From: Arthrobacter stackebrandtii | GTDB taxonomy: Bacteria > Actinomycetota > Actinomycetes > Actinomycetales > Micrococcaceae | Direction: 5' to 3' | DNA length: 64,000 nt | NCBI RefSeq assembly: GCF_017876675.1 | Contig: NZ_JAGIOI010000001.1 | Location: 868,001-932,000, forward strand | Shown here: positions 44,065 through 52,615 of the stretch, one piece after another | Numbering within the stretch: position 1 is the first letter of the stretch | Layout: each line of letters starts with the position of its first letter | The notes under the pieces: generated by a model | The model's input: the letters and a program-made list of their open reading frames with translations, nothing else | Told to the model about the DNA's origin: nothing | The model's database searches: none | Made by a program: the position numbers and the translations under genes

Positions 44065-45726
44065 TCAGCTCCGCAGCACCTGGTGCACAAACTGCACCGC
44101 CACCGAGCCCTCCCCCACAGCGGAGGCAACCCGTTTCATGGATCCGGACCGCACGTCGCCCACGGCAAACACGCCCGCAACGCCGGTTTCGTACAGGAAC
44201 GGGTCGCGGTCGCCGTCGGCAGTCTTGAAGCGGCGGGAGCCCAGGGCAGGGCCGGTCAGGATAAAGCCGCGCTCGTCGCGGGCAATCTGCGGCGGCAGCC
44301 AGTCCGTGTGCGGGGACGCTCCGATGAACACAAACAGCGCCGAGGCGGCAATGTCCACAGCGGATCCGCTGGAGGAATCCGCCACCGAAACAGTCTCCAG
44401 CCCCTCGGTGCCGCTGACGGAACGGATCGTGGCCCCGCACCTCACGGCGATGTTGGGGCGCACGGCAATCTGGTCCACCAGGTATGCCGACATCTTCGCG
44501 CCGAGCGATGGGGCCCGGCACAGGATCGTCACCGTGCGGGCGTACTCGGAGAAGTACACGGCGGCCTGCCCGGCAGAGTTGGCCCCGCCCACCACCACAA
44601 TGTCCTCGCCGGTGACGGTGTCCCGTTCGCTCAGCGAGGCACCATAGAACACGCCGCGGCCCTCCAGCTCCGCGCTGCCGGGCACGTCCAGGCTGCGGTA
44701 GGAAACCCCGCAGGCCAGGATGACAGCGCCGCAACTGAGCGTGGAACCGTCGGTCAGTTCCATCCGCGGGTACGGGCCGCCCAGGTCAAGATTCAGCACC
44801 GACGTCGGCGCCAGCACCTCCACGTTGAACCGCCGCGCCTGGGTCACCGCCCGGCGTGCCAGGTCCGAGCCGGAAATGCCCGTGGGAAACCCCAAATAAT
44901 TTTCAATCCGCGACGACTGCCCGGCCTGCCCTCCCGCCACCGACGCCTCAACACACACCGTGCGCAGCCCCTCGCTCGCCCCATAGACCGCAGCGGCCAG
45001 CCCGGCGGGCCCCGCCCCGACGATGGCCAGGTCAAAGGCCTCGGCATCCGCATGCGTGCGGTGGCCCAGCGCCGCAGCGAGGGCGGCAACATCGGGCGTG
45101 TGCAGGGCGGTGCCGTCAGGGGTGATGACCAGCGGCAGCCCGTCATCCCCCGCTGCCTCCACCAGCAGCCGCCCCTCCTCGCTGGTGTCCACGTCGAACC
45201 ACTGCATGGGGATCTGGTTGCGCTGGAGGAAGTCGCGGATCTCGTGCGTGCGCGCCGACCACCTGCTGCCCACCACCCGCGTCATGGCATGGCCGGGCTG
45301 GTTGTGCGCGTGCCAGTCCTCCAGCAGGTCGTCGATGATCGGAAACAGCCGCTCCTCCGGCGGATCCCACGGCTTGAGAATGTAGTAGTCCAGGTGGAGG
45401 TCGTTGATCGCGCCGATCGCCACCTCGGTGTCGGCGTAGGCGGTCAGCAGCACCGTGCGGACCTCCGGAAACAGTTCCAGGGCCTTCGAAAGCACCTCGA
45501 CGCCGGTCACCTGCGGCATGCGCTGGTCTGAAATGACGACGGCGACCGGGTCGCCCCGCAGTTTCAGCCGTTCCAGCGTGGTGACCGCCTCCGCCCCGCC
45601 GGACGCCGTGAGCAGCCGGTAGTTGCGCCCGTATTTGCTGCGCAGGTCCCCGCGCACGGCACTTAACACGGCCGTGTCATCATCGACGGCGAGAATCACC
45701 GGCCGCTGCGGGGCTGCCTCCGTCAT
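44065..45726 (-). CDS. Receiver-thioredoxin-reductase-like fusion flavoprotein
   Basis: 553-aa three-part protein. Residues 1-135: response-regulator receiver (acidic 15-17, phospho-acceptor D67 in 'VVISDQRMP', K118 in 'ILKPW'). Residues 145-222: a thioredoxin/glutaredoxin-like fold without cysteines ('GSRWSARTHEIRDFLQRNQIPMQWFDVD'). Residues 230-553: thioredoxin-reductase-like domain with FAD motif 'AIVGAGPAGLAAAVYGA', NADP motif 'VVVGGANSAGQAAV' and FAD-closing 'VFAVGDVR' (D524). The CxxC of true thioredoxin reductases is replaced: the two Cys positions align with G362 and L365 in 'GRGVFYGASLSE'. It therefore cannot reduce thioredoxin by the usual route and may pass electrons elsewhere under phosphorylation control. 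Overlaps the kinase gene by 4 nt. Confidence 0.9.
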   Translation of the reverse strand: MTEAAPQRPVILAVDDDTAVLSAVRGDLRSKYGRNYRLLTASGGAEAVTTLERLKLRGDPVAVVISDQRMPQVTGVEVLSKALELFPEVRTVLLTAYADTEVAIGAINDLHLDYYILKPWDPPEERLFPIIDDLLEDWHAHNQPGHAMTRVVGSRWSARTHEIRDFLQRNQIPMQWFDVDTSEEGRLLVEAAGDDGLPLVITPDGTALHTPDVAALAAALGHRTHADAEAFDLAIVGAGPAGLAAAVYGASEGLRTVCVEASVAGGQAGQSSRIENYLGFPTGISGSDLARRAVTQARRFNVEVLAPTSVLNLDLGGPYPRMELTDGSTLSCGAVILACGVSYRSLDVPGSAELEGRGVFYGASLSERDTVTGEDIVVVGGANSAGQAAVYFSEYARTVTILCRAPSLGAKMSAYLVDQIAVRPNIAVRCGATIRSVSGTEGLETVSVADSSSGSAVDIAASALFVFIGASPHTDWLPPQIARDERGFILTGPALGSRRFKTADGDRDPFLYETGVAGVFAVGDVRSGSMKRVASAVGEGSVAVQFVHQVLRS

Positions 45727-47615
45727 GACGACTTCCCTGTACCGGCCGAGCCAGCAGACTCGGCAGCACCAGCCGTTCCGGCAACAGCCCCGTCGCCGCC
45801 CTGCCCGGTCCCGCCTCCCCCGGCAGCGGGAGGCCGCACCGGCAGCCACACCCTGAAAATAGTGCACCCGGGTTCGGATGCCACCTCGATGTGCCCGCCC
45901 ATGCCACGGATCATGTTGAAAACAATGTTCAGTCCCAGCCCGGTCCCCTGCCCCGGGGGCTTGGTGGTGAAGAACGGTTCGAATACCTTGGCCACGGCGT
46001 CAGGCGGGATTCCGCCGCCGTCGTCCTCTATCTCAACGCACACCCCGCCCGAGGCGGCCCGGGTGCGGATGGTGAGGCGGCCGGTCCCGCCCATGGCGTC
46101 GGCGGCGTTGTCGATCAAGTTTGTCCAGACCTGGTTCAGCTCGCTGCCGAGGGTTTCGATGCGCGGCACGTCCGCCCCATAGTCGCGGACCACCTCAATG
46201 CCGAGCTTGAGCTTGGAGGCGAGCATGACCAGGGTGCCGTCGAGGCCGGAGTGGATGTCCACGTCCTGCACGGGCGCACGGTCCATGTAGCTGTAGTCCT
46301 TGAGCGCGGCGACAATCGCCGAGATCCGCTCGGAGCCGTGGCCGATCTGCGCGATCAGCCCATACGCGGTGTGCGCCTGCGACAGGGCGGTGATGGCGGT
46401 CCCGAGATGGCCCGGTTCGAAGGTGCCTGCGAGCGCGTCGAGGCCTGCGGCGTCCATGCCCAGGTCCACGAGGGAGCCCGCCGCCTCCCACAAGTCTGGG
46501 AGCCCGTGCGATTCCAGCCAGTCCTCAACATCCGCCTCGAGGTCGCCGCGGCGCAGGGGGTCGGTTCGTTCGGTGTCCCGGGCGGCCGCCCGCTGGATCA
46601 GCTCCGCCATGAAGAGCGACTCCCCGGGGCTTTGGGCGGCGCGGGCCAGGGTGAGCAGGGCGGAGCAGGTCTTGGAGAACGCATCCTCCAACAGGGCGGC
46701 GCCGCGCCGTGCGGCCGCTGCGGGGTTGTTGAGTTCGTGGGCCATGCCGGCGCTCAGCCGCCCCAGCGTTGCCAGTTTCTCGCTTTGGACCAGCGCCGCC
46801 GAGCGCTCTGCAACTTCGCCCTCGAGCTGGCGCTGGTAGGCGGCCTGGAGCGCCTCGGCCTGTTTGCGGTCGCTGACGTCGCGAAAAAAAGTGTGGGTGC
46901 CAAGGTATTCCCCGTCGCGGAACCGCCCGGTCGCGTTCCCCTCGACGGGAAAGGTGCGGCCGCCCTTCGCCACAAACGTCACCTCCACCTTGTCGAACGA
47001 CATCCCGCTCATGATCTGCCCGATCAGCACCGTGCAGTGGTCGTGGTCCGCCTCAACCACCACGTCAAACAGCGTCAGCTGCGGCAGTTCCTCCGGCGTG
47101 TAGCCCAGCGCCGTGTGCCATGCCCGGTTCACAAACTGAAAATGCCCGTCGGGCAGGATGCTCTGGACAATGTCGTGCGAGGATTCAATCAGGTCCAGGT
47201 AGCGCTGCTCGCTCTCCCGCACGCTCGTTTCGGCCTCGTGCCGCGGGGTCAGGTCGTGCGCCACGGCCCGGAACGCCTGCTCCCCTTGAACCGCCACCGC
47301 AGTCCACAGCAGCCACCGGGTGGAGCCGTCCCTGGCCAGGAACCTATTCTCAAAACGCACGACGGCGGCCCCGCCTTCGCGTGCTGCGTCCAGTTGCGCC
47401 TGGGTTGCGTCGGCGTCGCCGGGGTGCACAAATTCTATGAACGGCCTGGTGCAGAGCTCGTTTTCGTCCCAGCCGAGGAGCCGGGCCCAGTCCCCCGTGG
47501 TTTCCCTGAAGCGGCCGTCAAACCCGGCAACGCATGCGATGTCGGCACTGAGGTCCAGCAGCTGCGCCGCAACCTGGTGCGGCCATGATTCAATGCCCAG
47601 CGCAACGTGCGGCAT
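45723..47615 (-). CDS. PAS-PAS soluble histidine kinase
   Basis: 630-aa kinase without membrane segments. Two PAS domains (about 15-125 with 'IEFVHPGDAD' and 138-252 with 'FVNRAWHTALGYTPEEL'), a coiled-coil linker, an H-box with H293 ('LSAGMAHELNNPAAAARRGA', the ELNNP variant), an inserted helical region of about 130 residues, and HATPase_c ('NQVWTNLIDNAADAMGG', 'DDGGGIPPDAVAKVFEPFFTTK', 'GTGLGLNIVFNMI'). The C-terminal 35 residues are Gly/Ala-rich. The stop overlaps the start of the receiver-flavoprotein gene, its evident phospho-acceptor partner. Signals may be redox or energy state, as PAS domains often bind flavin or haem. Confidence 0.92.
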   Translation of the reverse strand: MPHVALGIESWPHQVAAQLLDLSADIACVAGFDGRFRETTGDWARLLGWDENELCTRPFIEFVHPGDADATQAQLDAAREGGAAVVRFENRFLARDGSTRWLLWTAVAVQGEQAFRAVAHDLTPRHEAETSVRESEQRYLDLIESSHDIVQSILPDGHFQFVNRAWHTALGYTPEELPQLTLFDVVVEADHDHCTVLIGQIMSGMSFDKVEVTFVAKGGRTFPVEGNATGRFRDGEYLGTHTFFRDVSDRKQAEALQAAYQRQLEGEVAERSAALVQSEKLATLGRLSAGMAHELNNPAAAARRGAALLEDAFSKTCSALLTLARAAQSPGESLFMAELIQRAAARDTERTDPLRRGDLEADVEDWLESHGLPDLWEAAGSLVDLGMDAAGLDALAGTFEPGHLGTAITALSQAHTAYGLIAQIGHGSERISAIVAALKDYSYMDRAPVQDVDIHSGLDGTLVMLASKLKLGIEVVRDYGADVPRIETLGSELNQVWTNLIDNAADAMGGTGRLTIRTRAASGGVCVEIEDDGGGIPPDAVAKVFEPFFTTKPPGQGTGLGLNIVFNMIRGMGGHIEVASEPGCTIFRVWLPVRPPAAGGGGTGQGGDGAVAGTAGAAESAGSAGTGKSS

Positions 47616-47772
47616 GGTGCTCCTTCAAGGAACCTCCGCCCCAATGAATTCCGGCGGCTAACCTGAAATATACGCCCGCGGGCCGGAACCGTCGAGGGCC
47701 GGCCGCCCCGCCGGCATGGCCGCACAGGCACTGGCCGCATTCGCCTCAACCGGATTGGCTGCTCCGAGATCC

Positions 47773-48129
47773 TCAGCCCAGCGGCACAACGTACGACTCC
47801 ACCCGCGCGATCAGGCCGCCGCGGAAGGTGAAGACGTCGTTGAAGACAAACTCAAACGGCCCGCCGGCCACGCTGGCGCCCCGGCCGGTTCCGGCGGCAA
47901 TAACCACGGGGCCGTCTTCGTAGCTGTGCTCGACGGCGAGCGCCGGGCGCCCCTCGAACGCCGGGTTCTCAATTTCGCCGTCGAACTCCGCCTTCCCGTG
48001 CGTTGTCCGGTGGCCGTGGATGATCCATTCGACGTCCTCAGCCAACGTCGCAAGAATCTTTGGGTGGTCGCCGGCCCGGAATCCGGCAAAATACTCGTCG
48101 ACAATTTCGCGCTGTGTCCTGGGTTCCAT
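47773..48129 (-). CDS. NTF2-like (SnoaL/DUF4440-type) small protein
   Basis: 118-aa protein with a complete NTF2-fold pattern: 'REIVDEYFAGFRAGDHPKILATLAEDVEWIIHGH' at the start, 'FEFVFNDVFTFRGGLIARVESYVVPLG' at the end. Family members are ketosteroid-isomerase-like enzymes or small-molecule-binding proteins; no catalytic Asp pair can be assigned. Start at 48129 has AAGGAG 6 nt upstream; the longer in-frame region to 48483 lies antisense to the divergent YciI gene. Confidence 0.88.
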   Translation of the reverse strand: MEPRTQREIVDEYFAGFRAGDHPKILATLAEDVEWIIHGHRTTHGKAEFDGEIENPAFEGRPALAVEHSYEDGPVVIAAGTGRGASVAGGPFEFVFNDVFTFRGGLIARVESYVVPLG

Positions 48130-48255
48130 GGACTGCTCCTTCAAGGCATGCCCGTCCTGCGCGGCGGGTGCTTTTTGTGCAATATACACCCCTATGCAGG
48201 CCCTGCCCATGCTCAGTAAAGTTGAAAACAACGGCCAGAAACCAGGAGAAATGAC

Positions 48256-48621
48256 ATGACGCAGTACATGATCTCGGTCAGCCACAACACGGCCGAGGCC
48301 CCGACAATGGAAAGCATGGATCCGGCCGTGATCCAGCCGATCATCAACGCGGTGGATGCGTTCAATGCCAGGCTCCGGGCCAAGGGTGCCTGGGTGTTTG
48401 CCGGCGGCCTGCACCCCATCCAGACGGCCACCACGGTGGACAACACAGGAGACGGCGCGGTCGTGACCGACGGCCCGGCCCATCAGGGCGAGGAATACCT
48501 CGGCGGCTTTTGGGTGATCGAGGCGGCCGGCCGGGACGAGGCACTCGAGTGGGCCAGGCAGGCGTCGAAGGCATGTGCGGGCGTTGTCGAAGTCCGTGCA
48601 TTCCAGGACGAGCCCGCCTAA
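48256..48621 (+). CDS. YciI/DGPF-domain protein
   Basis: 121-aa ferredoxin-like-fold protein. 'MTQYMISVSHNTAEAPTMESMDPAVIQ', 'GAWVFAGGLHPIQTATTVDNTGDGAVVTDGPAHQGEEYLGGFWVIEAAGRDEALEWA' includes the DGP(A/F) motif of YCII-related proteins. These often sit next to ECF sigma factors, but none is near; function unknown. Ribosome-binding site AGGAGAA precedes the ATG. Confidence 0.92.
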   Translation: MTQYMISVSHNTAEAPTMESMDPAVIQPIINAVDAFNARLRAKGAWVFAGGLHPIQTATTVDNTGDGAVVTDGPAHQGEEYLGGFWVIEAAGRDEALEWARQASKACAGVVEVRAFQDEPA

Positions 48622-48629
48622 AAGGCCTA

Positions 48630-48652
48630 AAGCACGACGGCGGCAGGCGTGA
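48630..48652. repeat. Palindromic repeat family member b (half-site only)
   Basis: AAGCACGACGGCGGCAGGC, the left arm of the repeat family, directly after the YciI gene stop. The right arm is not recognisable. It lies between convergent genes. Confidence 0.55.
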
Positions 48653-48685
48653 AATGCACCGCGGGCCGGACCCGTTGTGGCCCGG

Positions 48686-49099
48686 CTATCCCACCGCTTT
48701 CTTCAGGAGCGCAACCAGCTGCTTCTTCTCAGCGGCGCCAAGCTTCGTCACGGCGTACGCATTCGGCCAGAAATTCCCTTCGTCGAGCTTGGCGTCCTCC
48801 TGGAACCCTATGGTCGCGTACCGCACCTTGAACTTCGCGGCGGCCTGGAAGAACACCACAACCTTGCCCGCGGCGTTTACGTAGGCGGGCATGCCGTACC
48901 AGGTCTTCGGAGACAGCGCCGTGTGCTCGGCCACGAGGTCGTGCAGCCCCTGTGCCAGTTCCTGGTCAGGCCCCTCCATCTCCGCGATGGCCGCCTCGCA
49001 TGCCGCCGCCATGTCGGCGCCGGCCTTGGCCGCCTTCGCCTCGGCCGCCGCTGCCCGCATGGCCGCCTTTTCTTCCTTGCTGAACGTTGTGTTTGCCAT
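48686..49099 (-). CDS. DUF1801 (YdhG-like) protein
   Basis: 137-aa protein: an Ala/Glu/Lys-rich helical N-terminus (1-35) and a DUF1801 domain with 'LSPKTWYGMPAYVNAAGKVVVFFQAAAKFKVRYATIGFQEDAKLDEG' and 'WPNAYAVTKLGAAEKKQLVALLKKA'. Related to bacterial frataxin-like/YdhG proteins of unclear role. Start at 49099 (MANTTFSKEEK) has GGAGCAGGAC before it. Confidence 0.88.
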   Translation of the reverse strand: MANTTFSKEEKAAMRAAAAEAKAAKAGADMAAACEAAIAEMEGPDQELAQGLHDLVAEHTALSPKTWYGMPAYVNAAGKVVVFFQAAAKFKVRYATIGFQEDAKLDEGNFWPNAYAVTKLGAAEKKQLVALLKKAVG

Positions 49100-49237
49100 G
49101 TCCTGCTCCTTAATCTCGATTGCACAACCCACACTAGGCGGGCCGCACCGCCTGTGCTTCTTGATTCCTGCTCAGGTGCCGTGACGGCGGCTGCTAGTGT
49201 TTCACCAACCGGGCACGACACACACCTAGGGGTTTTC

Positions 49238-49630
49238 ATGATCAGATTTCTTATCCGCGTCGCCATCAACCTGGTCACCGCAGCACTGGGCCTGCTGCTG
49301 GCCGGCTGGATCATTCCAGGCGTCACGCTGCAACCAGGCGGTTTCATCGTCGCCATCGTGATCTTCACGGCCGCGCAGGCCATTCTCAGCCCGTTCATCT
49401 TCAACATTGCCCGCCAGTACGCCTCCCCCATCCTGGGCGGAATCGGGCTGGTCTCCACGCTGGTGGCGCTGTTCCTGGCCACACTGTTTTCCAGCGGGCT
49501 GAAGATCAGCACCGTCACCGCCTGGGTCCTGACGCCCCTGGTGGTCTGGATTGTCACGGCCCTGGGCGGCTGGATCCTCGGCGCCATCTTCATCAAGAAG
49601 CGCCTCGAAGCCCGGCGCACCACGGCCTAG
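49238..49630 (+). CDS. Phage-holin-family (holin_4/superfamily IV) membrane protein
   Basis: 130-aa protein with four hydrophobic segments: 'FLIRVAINLVTAALGLLLAGWIIPGVTL', 'GFIVAIVIFTAAQAILSPFIF', 'LGGIGLVSTLVALFLATLFS', 'VTAWVLTPLVVWIVTALGGWILG', and a basic C-terminus. The 'AxGWIIPGVTL' start is typical of mycobacterial 4-TM holin-family or DUF-type housekeeping proteins. No prophage genes are near, so it is unlikely to be an active phage holin. Confidence 0.82.
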   Translation: MIRFLIRVAINLVTAALGLLLAGWIIPGVTLQPGGFIVAIVIFTAAQAILSPFIFNIARQYASPILGGIGLVSTLVALFLATLFSSGLKISTVTAWVLTPLVVWIVTALGGWILGAIFIKKRLEARRTTA

Positions 49631-49658
49631 CCCGGCACGCCCCGTCCGCACTGAAGCA

Positions 49659-49704
49659 CGACGGCGGCAGGCACCTTCCGCAGGGAAAGCGCCTGCCGCC
49701 GTCG
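49659..49704. terminator. Palindromic repeat family member c (best copy)
   Basis: CGACGGCGGCAGGC (49659-49672) and GCCTGCCGCCGTCG (49691-49704) are a perfect 14-bp inverted repeat with an internal CTTCC/GGAAAG pairing, preceded by GAAGCA. It lies between the holin-like gene (+) and the TetR gene (-) and should terminate both. Confidence 0.75.
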
Positions 49705-49708
49705 AACG

Positions 49709-50422
49709 TCATGCGCCCAAGGCGGGCCCCAAGTTCCTGTCAGGCCTTGCCAGGATGGTGGCCACGGCCTTGTCCAGTTCCTGTTCGACGTCGGTCCAGT
49801 CGCGCTCCAGCTCGGCGGCCACGCGGGGGAAGCGCGCGGCGATGGCGCCGGGCAGCCACTCGGGGACGTCGCGGTCCGGCGCGCCCGGCGGCGGGACGAG
49901 GGCGGCGAATGCGCGGGCCAGCGCATCCAGCAGCAGCGCGATGTGCAAGGGGTCGGTGACCTTCCCCCGGTCCAGGACCAGCAGCAGTGAGTTCATCCAC
50001 GCGAGGCGGTTGGGGTGGCCGGGCATGCCGTTGACCTGGACCCCGGCCAGCCAGGGGTGGTCGAGGTAGCGCTGCCACAGGGCGCGCGTCCAGGCCTGCG
50101 CGACTTGTTCCCAACCCGGCCCCGGCGCGGGGCTGCCGTCCAGCTCCGGAGGGATGCCGACCGCCTGCTCCGTCATCAGTTCCACGAGGGCTTCCTTGGA
50201 CTCCACGTATCTGTACAGGGCGGTGGTGGTCAGGCCCAGCGTGCCTGCCACCTTGGCGAGGGTGAGCGAGGCCAGCCCTTCAGCGTCAGCGAGCGCGCAG
50301 GCGGCGGCGGTGACCTCCTCCACGGTGAACCTCGGCTGCGGCCCGCGCACCCCGGGCACCGCCAGCCCCCACAACAGCCGCAAAGTCCTGTCCTGAATCC
50401 GTTGACTGTTCATGACGTTCAC
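49709..50422 (-). CDS. TetR-family regulator divergent from an SDR gene
   Basis: 237-aa regulator. HTH: 'FTVEEVTAAACALADAEGLASLTLAKVAGTLGLTTTALYRYVESKEALVELM' (about 32-83). The C-terminal domain has 'PWLAGVQVNGMPGHPNRLAWMNSLL', typical of the TetR_C_7-type branch. Two close ATGs (50422, 50413) are possible. Shares a palindrome with the divergent SDR gene, so it probably represses both. Confidence 0.92.
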   Translation of the reverse strand: MNVMNSQRIQDRTLRLLWGLAVPGVRGPQPRFTVEEVTAAACALADAEGLASLTLAKVAGTLGLTTTALYRYVESKEALVELMTEQAVGIPPELDGSPAPGPGWEQVAQAWTRALWQRYLDHPWLAGVQVNGMPGHPNRLAWMNSLLLVLDRGKVTDPLHIALLLDALARAFAALVPPPGAPDRDVPEWLPGAIAARFPRVAAELERDWTDVEQELDKAVATILARPDRNLGPALGA

Positions 50423-50441
50423 AGTACATTATTTAACTGTG
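50420..50441. promoter_or_regulatory. TetR operator between divergent tetR and SDR genes
   Basis: CACAGT - 10 nt - ACTGTG, a perfect 6-bp inverted repeat in an AT-rich patch. It overlaps both start codons, so repressor binding would block both genes. Confidence 0.65.
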
Positions 50442-51272
50442 AATAATATAAACAGTAATCAGAAAACGGTCCTCGTCACCGGCGCCTCCTCCGGCCTCGG
50501 CGCCCTCACGGCGCAACTGCTTGCGGAGCGCGGCTACCGGGTGGCCGGCGCTGCCCGGCGCAGCCACCTCGTGGCGGAGCTTCCGGGCGTCCTCCCCGTG
50601 CAACTGGACCTCAGCGACGAATCCAGCATCGATGCCGCCGTCTCCGCCGTGGAGGCGGAGCTGGGCCCCGTCGAAGTGCTCATCAACAATGCCGGCTACG
50701 GCGAATTCGGCTCCGTCGAGGAAACACCCCTGGACCGGGCCCGCCGCCAGTTCGACGTCAACGTGTTCGGCCTGGCTGCCCTGACCCGGCGCGTCATCGG
50801 CCCCATGCGCGACGCCGGGCGCGGACGGATCGTGAACGTTTCCAGCCTCGCCGGCGAATTCAGCTCGCCGCTGGGCGGCTGGTACCACGCATCCAAGTTT
50901 GCCCTGGAGGCGCTCTCCGACAGCATGCGTGCGGAGCTGCGCCCGTTCGGCATCGATGTGGCCGTGGTGCAGCCCGGCCCGGTCCGCACCGCCTGGCACG
51001 GGGAAGCCATGAGGTCGCTGGAGGCCTCCTCCGGAGGCGGACCCTACGCGGACATGGCGGCCGCCGTGGCCGGCTACCACCGCGCATCGGCGGATGCGCC
51101 CATCACGAGCGACGCCGGAACGGTCGCCCGGGTGATTGCCCGGGCCGCCACCGAGGACAGGCCGCGCACCCGCTACCGGGTGGGACGCGGCTCCTCGACG
51201 GCGGTGGCCCTGAGCCGGCTGCCCGACCGCATGTTCGATGCCATGACCCGCAGGCAGTTCGGCATCCCCTGA
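50439..51272 (+). CDS. Short-chain dehydrogenase/reductase
   Basis: 277-aa classical SDR: cofactor motif 'VLVTGASSGLGALTA' (about 12-25), 'LINNAGYGEFG', catalytic S135/S136 with Y149 and K153 in 'NVSSLAGEFSSPLGGWYHASK', and 'PGPVRTAWHGEA'. The presence of Arg ('AARRSHLV') at the end of beta-2 fits NADP(H) preference. Substrate unknown. GTG start at 50439. Divergent from the TetR regulator that likely controls it. Confidence 0.93.
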   Translation: MNNINSNQKTVLVTGASSGLGALTAQLLAERGYRVAGAARRSHLVAELPGVLPVQLDLSDESSIDAAVSAVEAELGPVEVLINNAGYGEFGSVEETPLDRARRQFDVNVFGLAALTRRVIGPMRDAGRGRIVNVSSLAGEFSSPLGGWYHASKFALEALSDSMRAELRPFGIDVAVVQPGPVRTAWHGEAMRSLEASSGGGPYADMAAAVAGYHRASADAPITSDAGTVARVIARAATEDRPRTRYRVGRGSSTAVALSRLPDRMFDAMTRRQFGIP

Positions 51273-51338
51273 CGCTGCGGCACCCGCGGGAGCCGGCGCA
51301 CCTCCACGGCGGCGGGGTTCCGGCGGCGGGACTTAACC

Positions 51339-51376
51339 AAAAAAGGCTCCCCGGGAACCGAAGTTTCCGGGGAGCC
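51339..51376 (-). terminator. Intrinsic terminator of tRNA-Leu
   Basis: GGCTCCCCGG / CCGGGGAGCC, 10-bp stem followed on the minus strand by six T residues. It directly follows the tRNA gene. Confidence 0.88.
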
Positions 51377-51382
51377 GTTCTG

Positions 51383-51465
51383 TGCGCGGAGGGGGACTTG
51401 AACCCCCACCCCGTTTCCAGGACTAGCACCTCAAGCTAGCGCGTCTGCCATTCCGCCACCCGCGC
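51383..51465 (-). tRNA. tRNA-Leu (anticodon GAG)
   Basis: Folds as a class II tRNA: acceptor stem GCGCGGG/TCCGCGC with a G-T pair, D-arm GTGGCGGAATGGCAGAC, anticodon arm CTAGC-TTGAGGT-GCTAG with anticodon GAG, long variable arm and T-arm GGGGGTTCAAGTCCCCC. It decodes CUC/CUU. CCA is not encoded. Its 3' side is followed by a T-tailed terminator. Confidence 0.96.
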
Positions 51466-51763
51466 AGGTGACCACATGGCTGCGATTGCCCTTCCGGGTG
51501 AATCGGCAGCCGCTGCATCAGCGTTGAAGACAATATCACGGTTTCGCTCCCAATTTCTGGCGCCCCTCCCCGGGCCGCTGCCGCGCAGCAGTGCCACCCT
51601 GCTCCTGCCCGGTTTGTCTCCTTGCTCTCAACCTCCTGTAACACTGGCGACACACGGGCCCTTTTTACCTTTTTCACGTTCCTGCGGGCAGTAAATTTAT
51701 GGCATCAGCTCCTGAGCAATCAGGGTCCGGGGGCACACCGATTGAATCTCCAGAGGAGACTCG

Positions 51764-52546
51764 ATGTCAGCACGAGTGAAGGTTCAGGACAAGCAGCGTT
51801 TCGGCCGGCTCATCGAAAGGTCCGACGGACGCGATTTTCCCTACTACAACGGGGAACCGGTCGAGGTGGCCGCCTGGAAGTGGGGCCTGATCGTCCTCGC
51901 CTGCATCGCCGGGTTCGCCGCGCTCATCTTCTACCCCGCAGCCAACGACGTCCAGGCCTTGGTCCCCCGGATACTGTTCCCCGCCATCCCGCTGGCACTG
52001 TTCATCTACTTCACCGGCAGCTACTGGACATCATTGTTCAAGAAGCTGAGCGGCATGGACTTCCTCACCATGGCGGGTTTCGCGGCCTTGAACCTTGCCG
52101 TCTCATCGGGCGTCGGCGTGATCGTCATGTCCATCTTCGGCGCCAACGCCAACACCGCCACCGACTCCACCGCGGCAGGCGGTCCGGGCGGGATTGCGGC
52201 CTTCTACCTCGGCACGGGGATCCAGCTTTTCGGCGAGGAAATCTTCACGATCCTGCCTTTCCTGGCAATCATGTACCTGCTGCACACCAAGGCCGGCATG
52301 TCCCGGAACACCGCAATGCTCGTGGCCTGGTTCGCCACGGCCCTGTGGTTTGGCGCGGCCCACCTGCCCACCTACGGCTGGAACTTCGCCCAGGCCTTCC
52401 TCATCATCGGCTCCGCCCGCCTGGTCCTGACGCTGGCCTACATCAGGACCAAGAACATCCTGGTCTCCACCGGCGCCCACATCATCAACGACTGGACCAT
52501 CTTCACCTTCAGCCTGGTGGCCGCGGCCGCCGCCTCCGCCGCATAG
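51764..52546 (+). CDS. CPBP-family intramembrane protease-like protein
   Basis: 260-aa membrane protein with about seven hydrophobic segments. CPBP motifs: E158-E159 in 'LFGEEIFTI', H200 in 'WFGAAHLPTYGWN' and a final 'GAHIINDW'. In Rce1-like proteases the first motif is EExxxR; the Arg is replaced by a hydrophobic residue here ('EEIFTI'), so activity is likely but not certain. Possible substrates are prenylated or peptide pheromone-like molecules; unknown. An inverted-repeat terminator follows. Confidence 0.87.
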   Translation: MSARVKVQDKQRFGRLIERSDGRDFPYYNGEPVEVAAWKWGLIVLACIAGFAALIFYPAANDVQALVPRILFPAIPLALFIYFTGSYWTSLFKKLSGMDFLTMAGFAALNLAVSSGVGVIVMSIFGANANTATDSTAAGGPGGIAAFYLGTGIQLFGEEIFTILPFLAIMYLLHTKAGMSRNTAMLVAWFATALWFGAAHLPTYGWNFAQAFLIIGSARLVLTLAYIRTKNILVSTGAHIINDWTIFTFSLVAAAAASAA

Positions 52547-52564
52547 CTCCGCCGCACAAGGCAC

Positions 52565-52608
52565 GACGGCGGCACCCGCCCTTTGCTTGAGGGGCGAGTG
52601 CCGCCGTC
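52565..52608. terminator. Palindromic repeat family member d
   Basis: GACGGCGGCAC / GTGCCGCCGTC, 11-bp perfect stem, with an inner CGCCC/GGGCG pairing, preceded by AAGGCAC and followed by ATTTTT on the plus strand. It is the terminator of the CPBP gene and faces the small minus-strand gene. Confidence 0.75.
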
Positions 52609-52615
52609 GGATTTT

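Noticed and set aside
49238..49630. Holin as sign of a prophage
   Set aside because: No phage structural, lysis, integrase or terminase gene within the window; this family is common as a housekeeping membrane protein.
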